A stretch of 64,000 nucleotides of DNA from Hyphomonas sp. GTDB lineage: Bacteria; Pseudomonadota; Alphaproteobacteria; Caulobacterales; Hyphomonadaceae. The stretch lies in assembly GCF_013823385.1 (NCBI RefSeq), contig NZ_PNMA01000005.1, positions 1 through 64,000 on the forward strand. Direction: 5' to 3'. How positions within the stretch are numbered: position 1 is the first letter of the stretch; every line of letters starts with the position of its first letter. Below, one piece after another: positions 1 through 9,643 of the stretch. Below the pieces are notes generated by a model. It was not told the DNA's origin, made no database searches, and saw nothing but the letters and a program-made list of their open reading frames with translations. A program made the translations under genes and the position numbers.

Positions 1-2
1 AG

Positions 3-470
3 TTGGCAGGAACAGAAGCGTTGGTCGGTCGGTTTCATAAGGTCGGAAAAGATCAAAGGACCGCAGCTGGCTGGTATCGAATCATTGCATATATAGGCTT
101 CCTCGCAACGGCCATATATATGGCATATACAGTATATGTCACTCAACAAGGCGGATATAATGGCACTTTGCTAGAAGCAATGATCGCCAAATCTCAATTG
201 GCGCTATTTCTTCTCATTCCGTCGACTTTTCTCGCAATTGAGCTGCGCCGATTAAACCGAAGCCAAGCTCGCTTACAAGAACTTGAGTTGCTTATCTCAG
301 CTTTTGGTCCTTTCGTTGACGATCTGCCAACAGAAGAAAAGAATAGGCTGAAGCAAACTATGGCACCTGTCTTTTTTAAAGCAGACAGCTCGAAACCCGA
401 CACAGAGCCATCGATAACAGATGAACAAGTCAAGCTATTCAAAGAGATATTCAAAATTGGGAAATCTTAA
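3..470 (+). CDS. Hypothetical protein with two membrane segments, probably cut by the window start
   Basis: Unrecognised. The visible frame gives up to 155 residues from a TTG at the window edge, so the true start may lie upstream and the entry should be read as 5'-partial. Two hydrophobic segments (about residues 25-45 and 65-80) are followed by a charged, helical tail of about 70 residues rich in Leu, Glu and Lys, probably cytoplasmic. The DNA is visibly AT-richer than everything downstream and uses A/T-ending codons freely, which suggests recent acquisition. It converges on the TonB-dependent receptor gene, with a palindromic repeat between the two stops. Confidence 0.55.
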   Translation: MAGTEALVGRFHKVGKDQRTAAGWYRIIAYIGFLATAIYMAYTVYVTQQGGYNGTLLEAMIAKSQLALFLLIPSTFLAIELRRLNRSQARLQELELLISAFGPFVDDLPTEEKNRLKQTMAPVFFKADSSKPDTEPSITDEQVKLFKEIFKIGKS

Positions 471-523
471 GGCGAACGCATTGTTGATCCCGAAATCGTA
501 ACCCAACATCCCGCGCGCAAGCC

Positions 524-550
524 GGTGGGTATCGCTCCGCTCAACCCACC
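524..550. repeat. GGTGGGT/ACCCACC palindromic element between convergent genes
   Basis: Perfect 7-bp inverted arms GGTGGGT (524-530) and ACCCACC (544-550) enclose a 13-base loop; CCTACG follows. The sequence resembles a palindrome seen scattered between genes in many proteobacteria. Its position between two convergent stops fits a bidirectional terminator, but no clear T-run follows either arm. Confidence 0.5.
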
Positions 551-563
551 CTACGCATACATC

Positions 564-2645
564 TCAAAACTTCCCCTTCAGCTCCACCGTAAAAATCGGC
601 CCGAACGCGCGGGAATATTCCTCCGTGCGCACCAGGGGGCCGTTGCGGTCGCCAGCATAGACGCGGCGCCAGTAGGTGTCCTTCTGGTTGGTGAGGTTGC
701 CGAGGGCCACCGTGCCGGTCATGCCGGCGATGTCCTTATGCTCCAGATAGGCCATCAGGAAGGGCGGCTCATTGCCCGAGAGCTGTGTGTCGGAAAGCTG
801 ATAGAACGGCTCCTGCTTGAAGCCTTCCAGCACCATGCCCCAGGCAATATCCGTATTCGGAACGTCCTGGCGCAGCTCGATATTATAGTCCCAGATCAGG
901 TGGCCATTGATCGAGCGGCGGATGCCGGTCACCGGATCGTCGGCTTCCGTATCATAATACCGTCCCTTGGCGGTGATCTCGGCGCCGGTGAAACCCAGCT
1001 TTGAGAGCTTCAGCGTCGATTCGGTTTCCACCGCATAAGCCTTGGCGCTGTCGATATTGCCCGGCCCCGCCCCCTGCCCGATCGGCACCTGGTCGATCAC
1101 ATCTTCAAGGTCCACATAGATGAAGCGTATGGTGGACGCGCCCCATTCGCCGAAATTCTTCTGCGCCTCCAGCGTATAGCGCCAGGATTGGTTGGGCACG
1201 ATATTCTGGTTGCCGGACTGGCCATTGCCGAGGTCAAGGTCCACCGAGGAAATGAAGTCATAGAAATTGAGCTGGCCCACGCGCCGCTCCACCTTGCCCA
1301 CCAGTTTCAGCGTATCGCTCTGCTGCCAGGAAAGGCTGGCAATGCCCTTGGGCCGGGTAAAGCTGCGCTTGTTTTCCGCGTCGCCGGTCTGTTCGAGCTC
1401 GGAATATTCCATCCCGCCGGAAATCTGCAGATTGAGCTTGGGGGTGAGTTGGCGCCCATGGGTGAGGATCACCTCGCCCCGGCGTTCCTCCACGCGGCTG
1501 TTGGCAAGGTGCAGCGGCACCGGCAGCAGCGGTCCGCCGCCCACGGCCTCTTCCAGCGCGGTTTCGGCCTCCAGGAAGTTGAACGCGCCCTCGGCGGAAA
1601 TCTGCCAGTCGCGCCCCTTCCCCGTCTGCAGGGCATATTCGCTGCGCAGGATGTATTCGCCCTCGTCAACGCTCTGCTCGAAATTGGACGCATACTGACC
1701 AGACCCGTCGAGCCCGCCCATCAGGAACCAGTCTACAAACGGGCTGTGCTCATGCCGCACCAGGCCGATCAGCTTCAACCGGCCCGGCCCGAAACCGAAT
1801 TCATAGTCCCCGCCGATCTCGGCGTTCCATTCGTCTTCGGACCCCTTGAAGAGGCGCCGCCCCTCCACCCCGCCCAGCGGATAGGTCTTGGAAATCTGCT
1901 TGCGGTCCACTTCCCACACGCCGAGCTTGGCGTTGAGATTGGCAATGTCTCCGCTCGCCGGCTTCCAGGAAAGCGACCCGGCGAGCGACACGTCCTCGAT
2001 CACGCGGGTGAAATCCTCCCGGCGCTGTTCCAGAAGGTTGCCCTGCCCGTCCTGAATGAGGCGCCAGCCCGCGTCGCCCGCCCGTTGCGGCGCGCTGCGC
2101 CCTTCCACGCTCCAGCTCAGCGCGCCCTGGCTGCCTGCCAGCGTCACCGTGCCTTCGTTCAGCGAGGGCGGCAGGTTTTCCCGCAGGCGGATCTTGTAGC
2201 GCCAGGTGCCGTCCATCGTGCCTTCGCCGTCTGTGATCACGTTGACCACCTTGCCGGTCAGGCCCGGAATATCGGTCTGCGTCCCGTCCAGCACTTCGAT
2301 GCGCACCACCCGGGCTGCCGCGATCCGGCCGAGTTCAGCTTCGGCCCCGTTCGCCTTGGCAGAGACGCGCTGGCCGTTGATCAGCACATTGCCGCGCGCC
2401 TGGCCAAAGCCGCGATTGCCGCTGTCATCGCGGATGATCGCAAAGCCCGGAATACGCCGCACCATGTCCAGCGCCGTCACCGCGCCATATTGGGCAAAAT
2501 CCGCCGGCACATATTCGGAACGGATCGTTCCGTTTGTGGCGGCGGAGCTGGCATCCGGCACGACGTCCACCGCCGTATCGGCGCCCGCAGGCCCCATCAG
2601 CGCCATCACGGCAAGGCTTCCCATCAGCAGCGGTTTCATCGGCAT
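564..2645 (-). CDS. TonB-dependent outer-membrane receptor
   Basis: Outer-membrane beta-barrel receptor that would import a ligand using TonB energy; the ligand cannot be told. The start at 2645 is chosen because GGAGG lies 8 nt upstream (ATGs at 2651 and 2639 are alternatives); it gives 693 residues with a signal peptide. A plug domain follows (motifs DMVRRIPGF and [11 protein letters not shown], about residues 60-150), then many alternating amphipathic strands and a terminal Phe (ELKGKF), as expected for a barrel recognised by BAM. It is transcribed divergently from ddl. A perfect BlaI/CopY-type operator lies 117 nt upstream, suggesting control by a BlaI-family repressor that is not encoded in the window. 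The family is clear, the substrate unknown. Confidence 0.85.
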   Translation of the reverse strand: MPMKPLLMGSLAVMALMGPAGADTAVDVVPDASSAATNGTIRSEYVPADFAQYGAVTALDMVRRIPGFAIIRDDSGNRGFGQARGNVLINGQRVSAKANGAEAELGRIAAARVVRIEVLDGTQTDIPGLTGKVVNVITDGEGTMDGTWRYKIRLRENLPPSLNEGTVTLAGSQGALSWSVEGRSAPQRAGDAGWRLIQDGQGNLLEQRREDFTRVIEDVSLAGSLSWKPASGDIANLNAKLGVWEVDRKQISKTYPLGGVEGRRLFKGSEDEWNAEIGGDYEFGFGPGRLKLIGLVRHEHSPFVDWFLMGGLDGSGQYASNFEQSVDEGEYILRSEYALQTGKGRDWQISAEGAFNFLEAETALEEAVGGGPLLPVPLHLANSRVEERRGEVILTHGRQLTPKLNLQISGGMEYSELEQTGDAENKRSFTRPKGIASLSWQQSDTLKLVGKVERRVGQLNFYDFISSVDLDLGNGQSGNQNIVPNQSWRYTLEAQKNFGEWGASTIRFIYVDLEDVIDQVPIGQGAGPGNIDSAKAYAVETESTLKLSKLGFTGAEITAKGRYYDTEADDPVTGIRRSINGHLIWDYNIELRQDVPNTDIAWGMVLEGFKQEPFYQLSDTQLSGNEPPFLMAYLEHKDIAGMTGTVALGNLTNQKDTYWRRVYAGDRNGPLVRTEEYSRAFGPIFTVELKGKF

Positions 2646-2761
2646 TGGCATTTCCTCCACACTCTCCGAGCAGGCCTGCTTGACAGCGCCGCTCAAATGT
2701 CATTTCCGTTTTTCGGTATCGATTTCTCGATCTTCAATAAGATTGAGGCGTGGTCTCACAA

Positions 2762-2777
2762 GACTACAGATGTAGTC
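2762..2777. promoter_or_regulatory. BlaI/MecI/CopY-type operator
   Basis: GACTACAGATGTAGTC is a perfect inverted repeat (6-bp arms, 4-bp centre) containing the TACA-N2-TGTA core bound by BlaI/MecI/CopY winged-helix repressors. It sits upstream of the TonB-dependent receptor in an AT-rich promoter-like stretch. The match is direct; regulation by such a repressor is inference. Confidence 0.6.
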
Positions 2778-2833
2778 AATAGCTATTTCGATGCGCTCTT
2801 GAGGGTCATTCGCACAGGATTGGCCCGCCCTCT

Positions 2834-2880
2834 GGCGGCCGGGGCGCCCGAACGCCCTGTTTTCAGGGCAATCGGCCGCC
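2834..2880. other. Two-tier stem-loop in the ddl leader
   Basis: Outer arms GGCGGCCG (2834-2841) and CGGCCGCC (2873-2880) pair perfectly. Inside, GCCCTG (2854-2859) and CAGGGC (2864-2869) pair around a TTTT loop. No T-run follows, so a simple terminator is unlikely. It could be a leader structure or a chance product of high GC. Confidence 0.3.
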
Positions 2881-3044
2881 GCCCTGCCCGCCCCGCGCCC
2901 AAACATGATATTTCGGTAATCCGCCGCAAAACCGCCCCGCCCCCGCCTGACAGCCGCCGCGCCCCGCGTCTTAAGTCGGTGTTCACCGTGTCAGGCCATG
3001 AACTAGGCGGGCGCGCGGCAGTAAGCGGCAGAAGGAATTTCCCC

Positions 3045-3965
3045 ATGAAACGGCCCATGAAACGGGTAGCAGTGATCTATGGCGGCTGGTCTTCGGAACG
3101 CCCCGTCTCCTTGTCCTCCGGCCAGCAGATGGCCGCTGCCGCCCGCAAGGCCGGCTATGACGTCACCGAGATCGATGTCACCCGCGACCTCGCCGCCCAG
3201 CTTGCGCAGGCCAAGCCCGATGCCGTCCTCAACGGCCTGCATGGCCCCTGGGGCGAGGATGGCTGCGTGCAGGGCGTGCTGGAGGTGATGGGCATCCCCT
3301 ACTCCCATTCCGGCGTGCTCGCCTCGGCCCTCGCCATGGACAAGCTCAAATCCAAAACCGTCTATCGCGGCGCCGGTCTTGATGTGGCCGCCGACAAGCG
3401 CGTCACCCGCGCAGAGGCCGCCGCCGCCCATGCCCTGCCCCCGCCCTATGTCATCAAGCCAGTGAACGAAGGCTCGAGCTTCGGCGTGCTGATCGTGCGC
3501 GAGGGCGCCAACGGCCCGCCCCAGGAGCTGACCGGCCCGAACTGGCGCTATGGCGACTATCTGATGGCGGAAGAATACATCCCCGGCCGCGAGCTGACCG
3601 TCGCCGTCCTCGGAGACCGCGCGCTCGCTGTCACCGAGATCACGACCTTAAGGGACTATTACGACTTTGATGCAAAATACGCGGCTGGTGGATCAAGGCA
3701 TGTGATCCCGGCAGAGCTGCCCGCGCAGATAACGAAAGCGGCAATGGACGCCGCGCTCGTTGCGCATCAGGCCCTTGGCTGCCGCGGAGCGACACGGTCT
3801 GACTTCCGCTATGATGAAGAGAAGGACCGGCTCGTGATCCTCGAGACAAATACCCAGCCCGGCATGACGCCGACCTCGCTCGTCCCCGAGCAGGCCGCGC
3901 ATGTGGGCATGGCATTCGAGGACCTCGTCGCCTGGATGATCGAGGACGCCTCATGCCAAAGATAG
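3045..3965 (+). CDS. ddl: D-alanine--D-alanine ligase
   Basis: Cytoplasmic ATP-grasp ligase joining two D-alanines for the peptidoglycan stem peptide. The 306-residue protein matches the family length. Visible motifs: N-terminal [15 protein letters not shown], the substrate region [30 protein letters not shown] in the ATP-grasp domain, and the metal/ATP site [20 protein letters not shown]. The start at 3045 follows AAGGA at a spacing of 8 nt; the frame stays open far upstream, but only as antisense to the receptor. Its last 13 bases overlap ftsQ, so translation is probably coupled. It is the first gene of the visible division cluster; murB and murC are not next to it. Confidence 0.95.
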   Translation: MKRPMKRVAVIYGGWSSERPVSLSSGQQMAAAARKAGYDVTEIDVTRDLAAQLAQAKPDAVLNGLHGPWGEDGCVQGVLEVMGIPYSHSGVLASALAMDKLKSKTVYRGAGLDVAADKRVTRAEAAAAHALPPPYVIKPVNEGSSFGVLIVREGANGPPQELTGPNWRYGDYLMAEEYIPGRELTVAVLGDRALAVTEITTLRDYYDFDAKYAAGGSRHVIPAELPAQITKAAMDAALVAHQALGCRGATRSDFRYDEEKDRLVILETNTQPGMTPTSLVPEQAAHVGMAFEDLVAWMIEDASCQR

Positions 3966-4828
3966 AGCGTAACCAGACCGTTCCCGGCCGCCGCCGCGCG
4001 CCGCCCGCCACGATCATCGATGAGACCACGGGCGAGGAAGTGCGCGTTTCGTCGGTGATTTTCGGCATCGTGCTGCTGGTCGCCATCCTTGTCGCCACCG
4101 CCGCCTGGATGGGCGGGTCGATGTCGCAGATCGGCTCGCGCTTTGGCGGCTTCATGGATGACACCGCCCGCCTTGCCGGCGTGGACGTGCGCTCGGTCTC
4201 GGTAATCGGGCTCGAGCTCAACCCGGCGCTGGCCGATGAAGTGCGCGCCGCCGCGATGATCGAGCCGGGCGAGAACATGTTCCGCGCCGACCCCTATGTC
4301 ATCCGCCGCCGCGTCGAATCCACCAAGAAAGTCCTGAACGTCCGTGTACACCGCCTCTGGCCCGGCCAGGTGGTGATCCTCGCCGAAGCCGCCGAGCCCG
4401 TCGCCCTCTGGCATGACGGGCGCGACTGGAAAGTCGTCGATGGCCTCGGCCGCATCCTGCCGGATGCAAAGGCCGAAGATCATGGCGACCTGCTGCGCCT
4501 TGCCGGTCTCGGCGCGCCCGCCGCCGCGCCCCAGCTCACCCGCGCCCTCGCTTCGTCTCCTGACATCAGCGACCGCGTGGCCGTCGCCACCCGCGTCGGC
4601 GAGCGCCGCTGGGACATGCGTTTCGTCAGTGGGGTGACGGTTCGCCTGCCCGAAGACGAAGCGCTCGAGCCCGCCCTCGACCGCCTCGCCAAGCTGCAGG
4701 TGCGCACCGCCCTCACCCAGCGCCCGCTGGAAATGATCGACCTGCGCTCGCGCAGCCGCGTCTATCTGCGCGCCACCAAGGAAGCCCAGCTCGCCCATCC
4801 CCTCACCCCGGCCGGCGAGCGCACCTGA
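3953..4828 (+). CDS. ftsQ: Cell division protein FtsQ
   Basis: Bitopic inner-membrane protein of the divisome that links FtsA/FtsZ-side proteins with FtsL and FtsB in the periplasm. The 291 residues comprise a basic Arg/Pro-rich cytoplasmic tail (1-37), one transmembrane segment (about 38-58, [17 protein letters not shown]), a POTRA domain (about 80-150, including [10 protein letters not shown]) and the beta domain. It overlaps ddl by 13 bases and its TGA shares a base with the ftsA ATG. Position and domain order make the call secure although sequence identity in this family is low. Confidence 0.92.
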   Translation: MPKIERNQTVPGRRRAPPATIIDETTGEEVRVSSVIFGIVLLVAILVATAAWMGGSMSQIGSRFGGFMDDTARLAGVDVRSVSVIGLELNPALADEVRAAAMIEPGENMFRADPYVIRRRVESTKKVLNVRVHRLWPGQVVILAEAAEPVALWHDGRDWKVVDGLGRILPDAKAEDHGDLLRLAGLGAPAAAPQLTRALASSPDISDRVAVATRVGERRWDMRFVSGVTVRLPEDEALEPALDRLAKLQVRTALTQRPLEMIDLRSRSRVYLRATKEAQLAHPLTPAGERT

Positions 4829-6123
4829 TGGCAAACCTGTCGGCCAAACGCCTCGCCCGCCTCCAGAACCAGCGCGCCGGCACCGTCGCTGCCCTCGATA
4901 TCGGCTGCTCGAAAACCACCTGCCTGATCGGCCGCCCGGATGGCTCCGGCCCGCGCCGCATCCAGATCCTCGGCGGCGGGCGCCAGCAGACGCGCGGCTT
5001 CAACGGCTCCGGCATCACCGACATGGAAGGCCTCGAGCGCACCATCCGGGTTGCCGTCGAAGATGCCGAGCGCGAAGCGGGTGAACCGATCAGCGAAGTC
5101 ATCCTCGGCGTCAGCGGCCCGCAAGTCACCTCCTGCCTTGTCGAAGCCCAGATCGAGCCGGGCGGGCGCGCCGTCACCTCCCGCGATGTGCGCCGCCTGC
5201 ATGCCCAGGCCATGGCCCGCGTGCCGCAGAAGAATTCGGATATCCTCGCCGCCTGGCCGGTGGTCTACACGATTGACCGCGCCGCCGGCCGCGTGCGCCA
5301 GCCCGTCGGCATGATTGCCGGCACGCTGCATGTCCGCATGGCGGTGATCACCGCGCCCAAAACCATCGTCCGCAATCTCGTCGAATGTGTCGGCCGCGCC
5401 CATCTCGGCGTCACCAAGCTTGTCCCCTCCTCCATCGCGTCCGGCCTTGGCACGCTGATCGAGGACGAGTTGGAAAACGGCACCATCTGCATTGATATGG
5501 GCGCCGGCATCACCGCCGTTTCGGTCTTCCTCAACGGCGCCCCGGCCTGGCTTGGCCTCGTGCCGGTCGGCGGCCAGCATGTCACCGCAGACCTCGCCCA
5601 GGGCCTTGGCACCACCTTCGCCGCTGCCGAGCGGATCAAGACCGTCTTTGGCACCGCAGACCTTGAAGGCCCCGGCCTGGCAGAGCGCGTGGAAGCGGCC
5701 CGCCTTGGCGATGATGGCCGCCTGCATGCCACGCGCACCGAGCGCGGCGAGATCGCCCGCATCATCGCCCCGCGCATCGAGGAAACCTTCGAACTGGTCG
5801 CCCAGATCCTGGAGACCAGCGATGTCCGCAAGGTGCTCCCCCACCGCGTCGTTCTGACCGGCGGGGCCAGCCAGCTTCCCGGCATCCGCGAAGTTGCCAG
5901 CCGCTATCTGCGCGCGCCCGTGCGGCTCGGCAAACCGGTGATTTCTGAGTTTCTCGGCGAGACACTGGCAACACCGGCTTTCTCCACCGCATCCGGCCTG
6001 ATACTCTATCCCGAGTTGGGGTATGCAGATGCGGCGCGGGCTGGCGTGGCATCAACAGAGGATGCTGCCGGATCGGGCACCTGGGTGAATGCCGCACTGC
6101 GCTGGCTGAAGGAAAATTTCTAG
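4828..6123 (+). CDS. ftsA: Cell division protein FtsA
   Basis: Actin-like ATPase that tethers FtsZ filaments to the inner membrane. The 431-residue protein shows the phosphate-1 loop VAALDIGCSKTTCLIG near the N-terminus, the 1C/SHS2 insertion (IRVAVEDAEREAGEPISEVI region), phosphate-2 CIDMGAGITAVSVF, adenosine motif VVLTGGASQLPGI, and a C-terminal amphipathic helix VNAALRWLKENF that serves as the membrane anchor. It is fused by TGATG to ftsQ and is followed by a 123-base gap before ftsZ that carries a CtrA-like site. Confidence 0.96.
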   Translation: MANLSAKRLARLQNQRAGTVAALDIGCSKTTCLIGRPDGSGPRRIQILGGGRQQTRGFNGSGITDMEGLERTIRVAVEDAEREAGEPISEVILGVSGPQVTSCLVEAQIEPGGRAVTSRDVRRLHAQAMARVPQKNSDILAAWPVVYTIDRAAGRVRQPVGMIAGTLHVRMAVITAPKTIVRNLVECVGRAHLGVTKLVPSSIASGLGTLIEDELENGTICIDMGAGITAVSVFLNGAPAWLGLVPVGGQHVTADLAQGLGTTFAAAERIKTVFGTADLEGPGLAERVEAARLGDDGRLHATRTERGEIARIIAPRIEETFELVAQILETSDVRKVLPHRVVLTGGASQLPGIREVASRYLRAPVRLGKPVISEFLGETLATPAFSTASGLILYPELGYADAARAGVASTEDAAGSGTWVNAALRWLKENF

Positions 6124-6164
6124 CGGAATTTCCCTGAAAAGTTTCTGGCGCTATCCACATTCAC

Positions 6165-6179
6165 TTAAGCGTTTTTTAG
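6165..6179. promoter_or_regulatory. CtrA-like box before ftsZ
   Basis: TTAAGCGTTTTTTAG fits the CtrA consensus TTAA-N7-TTAA with one change in the last base. It lies 67 nt before the ftsZ start. In Caulobacter CtrA represses ftsZ through such a site, so the match is meaningful in context, but binding here is inferred. Confidence 0.5.
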
Positions 6180-6246
6180 CCCCGCCACGCGATGGTGGTC
6201 GCTGATATGGCCCGGCTGGACGCGAGATTGTGAGAATAGGCACTCG

Positions 6247-7737
6247 ATGACTCAAGAACTCAGACCCAAAATCGTCGTTTTTGGCGTAGGCGGTGCCGGT
6301 GGCAACGCGGTCAACAACATGATTGAGGCAAACCTGCAGGGTGTGGAGTTTGTCGTTGCCAACACCGACGCTCAGGCCCTTGCCCGGTCGCAGGCCGAAT
6401 TGCAGCTCCAGCTGGGCCTGGAGACCACCGGCGGTCTCGGCGCTGGCGCGCGTCCCGAAATCGGCGCCCGCGCGGCTGAAGAATCGCTCGAGGAAATCCG
6501 CCTCCACCTGGAAGGCGCCCATATGGTGTTCATCGCCGCCGGCATGGGCGGGGGCACCGGCACCGGCGCAGCCCCCGTCATCGCCCGCGCGGCCCAGGAA
6601 CTTGGCATCCTCACCATCGCCGTGGTCACCAAGCCCTTCGGCTTTGAAGGCAGCCACCGGATGAAGCTCGCCGAGGAAGGCCTCGCGCGCATCCGCAGCC
6701 ATGTCGATACGATGATCGTGGTGCCCAACCAGAACCTCTTCCGCATCGCCAATGACCGCACGACCTTCGCCGACGCCTTCCGCATGGCCGATGACGTGCT
6801 CTACAATGGCGTGCGCGGCATCACCGACCTGATCGTCATGCCGGGTCTCATCAACCTCGACTTTGCAGACGTCGGCGCCATCATGCGCGGCATGGGCACC
6901 GCCCTGATGGGCATGGGCGAAGCCAGCGGCGAAGGCCGCGCGCTGGAAGCGGCCCGCCGCGCCATCGACAATCCCCTGCTCGATGATGTCACGATCCGCG
7001 GCGCCAAGGGCGTGCTGATCAACATCACCGGCGGCTATGACATGACCCTGTTCGAGCTGGACGAGGCCGCCAACGAGATCCGCCGCGAGGCCGATCCTGA
7101 AGCCAACATCATCATCGGCTCGGCCTTCGATACCGCGCTGGAAGGCACGATCCGCGTCTCCGTGGTTGCCGCCGGCCTGGATGAAGCTGCCCGCCGCCTG
7201 CCCGCTGCCCAGCCGGCCACCGCCAGCGTGCGCCAGCCCATCGCGGCCCCGGTCGAGGAAGCCCCCGCCCAGCCCGAGCCTGAGCCGATGCTCGCCGAGC
7301 CGGAAATCGAAGACATGCTGGAAACGGTGGCAGAGACGGCCGCCGCCGAAGAGGCCCCCACCCCGGCCAGCAACGCAGAAGACGACGACCGCCCGGTCGT
7401 CATCACCCGGCCCCAGCCGGCCACGCGCGCCGTGATCATCGATGACACCGCCGATGCCTCCGATGAGGACGAGGCTGTCACGCCGATGCCGTCGGTCTTC
7501 TCCAGCCGCAAGGACGCGCCCTCTGCCGACAGGCCGGCCCGCGAAGCGCCCTCGGCCGGCTTTGCCAACCTCTTCGGCTGGCGCCGCCCCACACCCCAGG
7601 GCCAGAACGACACGGCCGATGTTCCGGCGGTGCCCAGCCAGATCGTCACCTCGCCGGACGACCATCCCAAGCCGGCGCCGTTTGACGATGCCGATCTTGA
7701 AATCCCGGCCTTCCTGCGCCGGTCGGCCAACAACTGA
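6247..7737 (+). CDS. ftsZ: Cell division protein FtsZ
   Basis: Tubulin-like GTPase that polymerises into the Z ring. The GTPase core (about residues 10-320) contains [12 protein letters not shown], the tubulin signature [13 protein letters not shown] and the synergy-loop region [16 protein letters not shown] long acidic, Pro/Ala-rich linker (about 325-480) follows and the protein ends with the conserved peptide [13 protein letters not shown], the docking site for FtsA and other partners. At 496 residues it is long, as in Caulobacterales with extended linkers. The gene has its own leader with a CtrA-like site, so it can be transcribed apart from ftsQA. Confidence 0.97.
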   Translation: MTQELRPKIVVFGVGGAGGNAVNNMIEANLQGVEFVVANTDAQALARSQAELQLQLGLETTGGLGAGARPEIGARAAEESLEEIRLHLEGAHMVFIAAGMGGGTGTGAAPVIARAAQELGILTIAVVTKPFGFEGSHRMKLAEEGLARIRSHVDTMIVVPNQNLFRIANDRTTFADAFRMADDVLYNGVRGITDLIVMPGLINLDFADVGAIMRGMGTALMGMGEASGEGRALEAARRAIDNPLLDDVTIRGAKGVLINITGGYDMTLFELDEAANEIRREADPEANIIIGSAFDTALEGTIRVSVVAAGLDEAARRLPAAQPATASVRQPIAAPVEEAPAQPEPEPMLAEPEIEDMLETVAETAAAEEAPTPASNAEDDDRPVVITRPQPATRAVIIDDTADASDEDEAVTPMPSVFSSRKDAPSADRPAREAPSAGFANLFGWRRPTPQGQNDTADVPAVPSQIVTSPDDHPKPAPFDDADLEIPAFLRRSANN

Positions 7738-7763
7738 TCTGCCTTCCGAATGTGGCCAGCGCG

Positions 7764-7865
7764 CGCCCGGACCTCGTCCGGGCGTGTCCGTATTTGTCCG
7801 GAAGTGTCCGGATTTGTCCCTTATCTGTCCGAAACTGTCCCGGTGTGTCCCTTCGGTGACAGCTT
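7764..7865 (+). repeat. TGTCC array with 10-bp period and leading hairpin
   Basis: The pentamer TGTCC begins at 7785, 7795, 7805, 7815, 7826, 7836 and 7846, with a variant CGTCC at 7775. Every step is 10 bp except one of 11. The array starts with a perfect 9-bp hairpin (CGCCCGGAC at 7764-7772, GTCCGGGCG at 7776-7784). Spacers recur (GGATT, GAAAC). The same arrangement, inverted, occurs at 34778-34894, and a short version lies at 26300-26345. It occupies the ftsZ-lpxC gap. Function not known to me. Confidence 0.75.
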
Positions 7866-8026
7866 TTGTAACAGAAATGTCCGTTTATTTTCAGCGTACT
7901 AGAACCAACACCCGCCCCATTTTGTAACAACACGCAATATCCCGTGTTTTGATGCTGGCCCCCTCCCTTGCCAAATGAATTCCGAAGGCTGCGCCAGGTG
8001 CAGCCGCAGTTCAGGTTGTTGGTTCA

Positions 8027-8938
8027 ATGGTTGATATGCAACACACCCTCGCCAAGGCTGTCAGCTGCGCCGGTGTCGGCGTGCACAGCGGCGTGCGGGC
8101 GCGCCTCACCCTGAAACCGGCCCCCACCGGCACCGGCATCGTCTTCGTCCGCACCGATGTGCCAAACGGCACCGGCACCGTGCCCGCCCATGCCGAAACC
8201 GTCACCGACACCCAGCTCGGCACCACGATCAGCAATGAACACGGCGTTTCCGTCGCCGTCGTCGAACACCTGCTGGCCGCCATCGCCGGCCTCGGCATCG
8301 ACAATCTCATCGTCGAGATCGACGCCCAGGAAGTGCCGATCATGGACGGCTCCTCCTCGGTCTTCTACGAGTTGATGATGCTCGCCGGCCTCAAGGCCCA
8401 GGGCGCCCTGCGCCGCCGTATCCGCGTGCTGGAACGCGTCGAAGTGGCCGATGGCCCCAAGCGCGCCTCCCTCTCCCCGGTCGCCGATGACAGCCTCACC
8501 ATGCGCGCCCGCATCGAATACACCGACCCCACAATCGGCGTGCAGCAGATGGCCCTGCGCCTCCTGCCTGGCAGCTTCGCCCGCGATCTCGCCTTCGCCC
8601 GCACCTTCGGCTTCGCCCGCGATGTCGACATGCTGCGCGCCATGGGCCTGGCCCGCGGCGGCTCGCTCGAAAACGCCGTGGTGATCGACGATAACGGCAT
8701 CATGAACCCGGAAGGCCTGCGTGTGGAGGATGAGTTCATCCGCCACAAGATGCTCGACGCTGTGGGCGATCTGATGCTTGCCGGCGCCCCGATTGCCGGC
8801 GCCTATGACGCCGTCCAGCCCGGCCATGGCATCAATAACAAGCTGGTGCGCGCCCTGCTCGCCAATCCCTCGGCCTGGTGCTGGGAAGACGCCGGCACTT
8901 CCGCCAGCGTGACAGAAGACGTCCGCGCCGCCGTCTGA
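8027..8938 (+). CDS. lpxC: UDP-3-O-acyl-N-acetylglucosamine deacetylase
   Basis: Zinc enzyme for the committed step of lipid A synthesis in the cytoplasm. The 303 residues show the duplicated LpxC fold: VGVHSG near the N-terminus, zinc ligand His in SVAVVEHLLAAIAGLG with the MDGSS stretch after it, ARTFGF, and FIRHKMLDAVGDLMLAG, which supplies the second His and Asp ligands, followed by the GHGINN His. It stands downstream of ftsZ as in many alphaproteobacteria, separated by the TGTCC array. The start at 8027 is the first Met of the conserved frame; an internal Met at residue 4 is an alternative. Confidence 0.95.
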   Translation: MVDMQHTLAKAVSCAGVGVHSGVRARLTLKPAPTGTGIVFVRTDVPNGTGTVPAHAETVTDTQLGTTISNEHGVSVAVVEHLLAAIAGLGIDNLIVEIDAQEVPIMDGSSSVFYELMMLAGLKAQGALRRRIRVLERVEVADGPKRASLSPVADDSLTMRARIEYTDPTIGVQQMALRLLPGSFARDLAFARTFGFARDVDMLRAMGLARGGSLENAVVIDDNGIMNPEGLRVEDEFIRHKMLDAVGDLMLAGAPIAGAYDAVQPGHGINNKLVRALLANPSAWCWEDAGTSASVTEDVRAAV

Positions 8939-8972
8939 GCTTTCACCGGATGGCTCTGGCGCTGCCTGCGCC

Positions 8973-9419
8973 TCAGGCCTGCCCGCTGATCCCGCCATTG
9001 GCCGCAGGCCGTGCAGGCTCCGTCCCACTGGCAGCTTCAACCTCACTGTCCGGGTCGGGCCCGCCTGACAGCGTCCGCATCAGCGCCATAAGATGGCTGC
9101 GCACGCGGTCGTCCTCGATCCGGGAAAAGTTGCGCACCAGTTCGATCACCGCCCGTGACGAGCTGCCCGGCTCATCTGCCGCCTCGGCCGCGCCAAAGAA
9201 CCAGCCGGGCAAAACCTCCAGCACTTCGGCAATCTGGGCCAGCCGCCCGGCGCTGATCCGGTTGGCACCGGTCTCGTATTTTTGGATCTGCTGATAGGAT
9301 ATGCCGAGAGCATCGGCCACCTGGTCCTGCGTCAGCCCCAGCAATATCCGCCGCCGGCGCATGCGCTCGCCCACCTGACGGTCCACCTGGTTTGCATCAC
9401 TCAGTTTGATCGGTCTCAT
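8973..9419 (-). CDS. XRE-family helix-turn-helix regulator
   Basis: A 148-residue DNA-binding protein. The HTH_3 domain occupies about residues 15-70 (RMRRRRILLGLTQDQVADAL, then GISYQQIQKYETGANRIS), a common alphaproteobacterial type. The rest is an acidic helical region of about 75 residues with a disordered Pro/Ala-rich end, perhaps for oligomerisation. It reads divergently from bamD and converges on lpxC, 34 bases from the lpxC stop. Its targets are unknown; the 224-base gap to bamD could hold an autoregulatory site, but none was clear. Confidence 0.85.
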   Translation of the reverse strand: MRPIKLSDANQVDRQVGERMRRRRILLGLTQDQVADALGISYQQIQKYETGANRISAGRLAQIAEVLEVLPGWFFGAAEAADEPGSSSRAVIELVRNFSRIEDDRVRSHLMALMRTLSGGPDPDSEVEAASGTEPARPAANGGISGQA

Positions 9420-9643
9420 GGAGTTTACCTGACTGCGCCATAGGTTGCGGTTGACCCACCCGAAAACCGGGTTCCGGCGCGTAAAGAAGAACCCTTATAC
9501 CCGGGGAGCTAGTCCGCAACACCCTTAAGACAAGGCCGCCCTTCCCTGCCGCATGCGCGCAGATGACAAACGGTCTTGGAAACCCCGCACAATCCGGGCT
9601 AATCAAGCTGACGAAACGTTCTGAGAGCGCGAGGCCGCACCGC

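Larger units (their letters stand above)
2646..3044. other. Divergent intergenic region, receptor/ddl
   Basis: This 399-base gap holds the BlaI/CopY-like operator (2762-2777) on the receptor side and a two-tier stem-loop (2834-2880) on the ddl side. The segment 2700-2800 is AT-richer and probably contains the receptor promoter. The frames crossing it show no convincing protein. Confidence 0.6.

Noticed and set aside
1188-3044. Long plus-strand open frame upstream of ddl in the same frame
   Set aside because: It is antisense to the TonB-dependent receptor and its protein looks like a GC-driven shadow; ddl has a good ribosome site at 3045.
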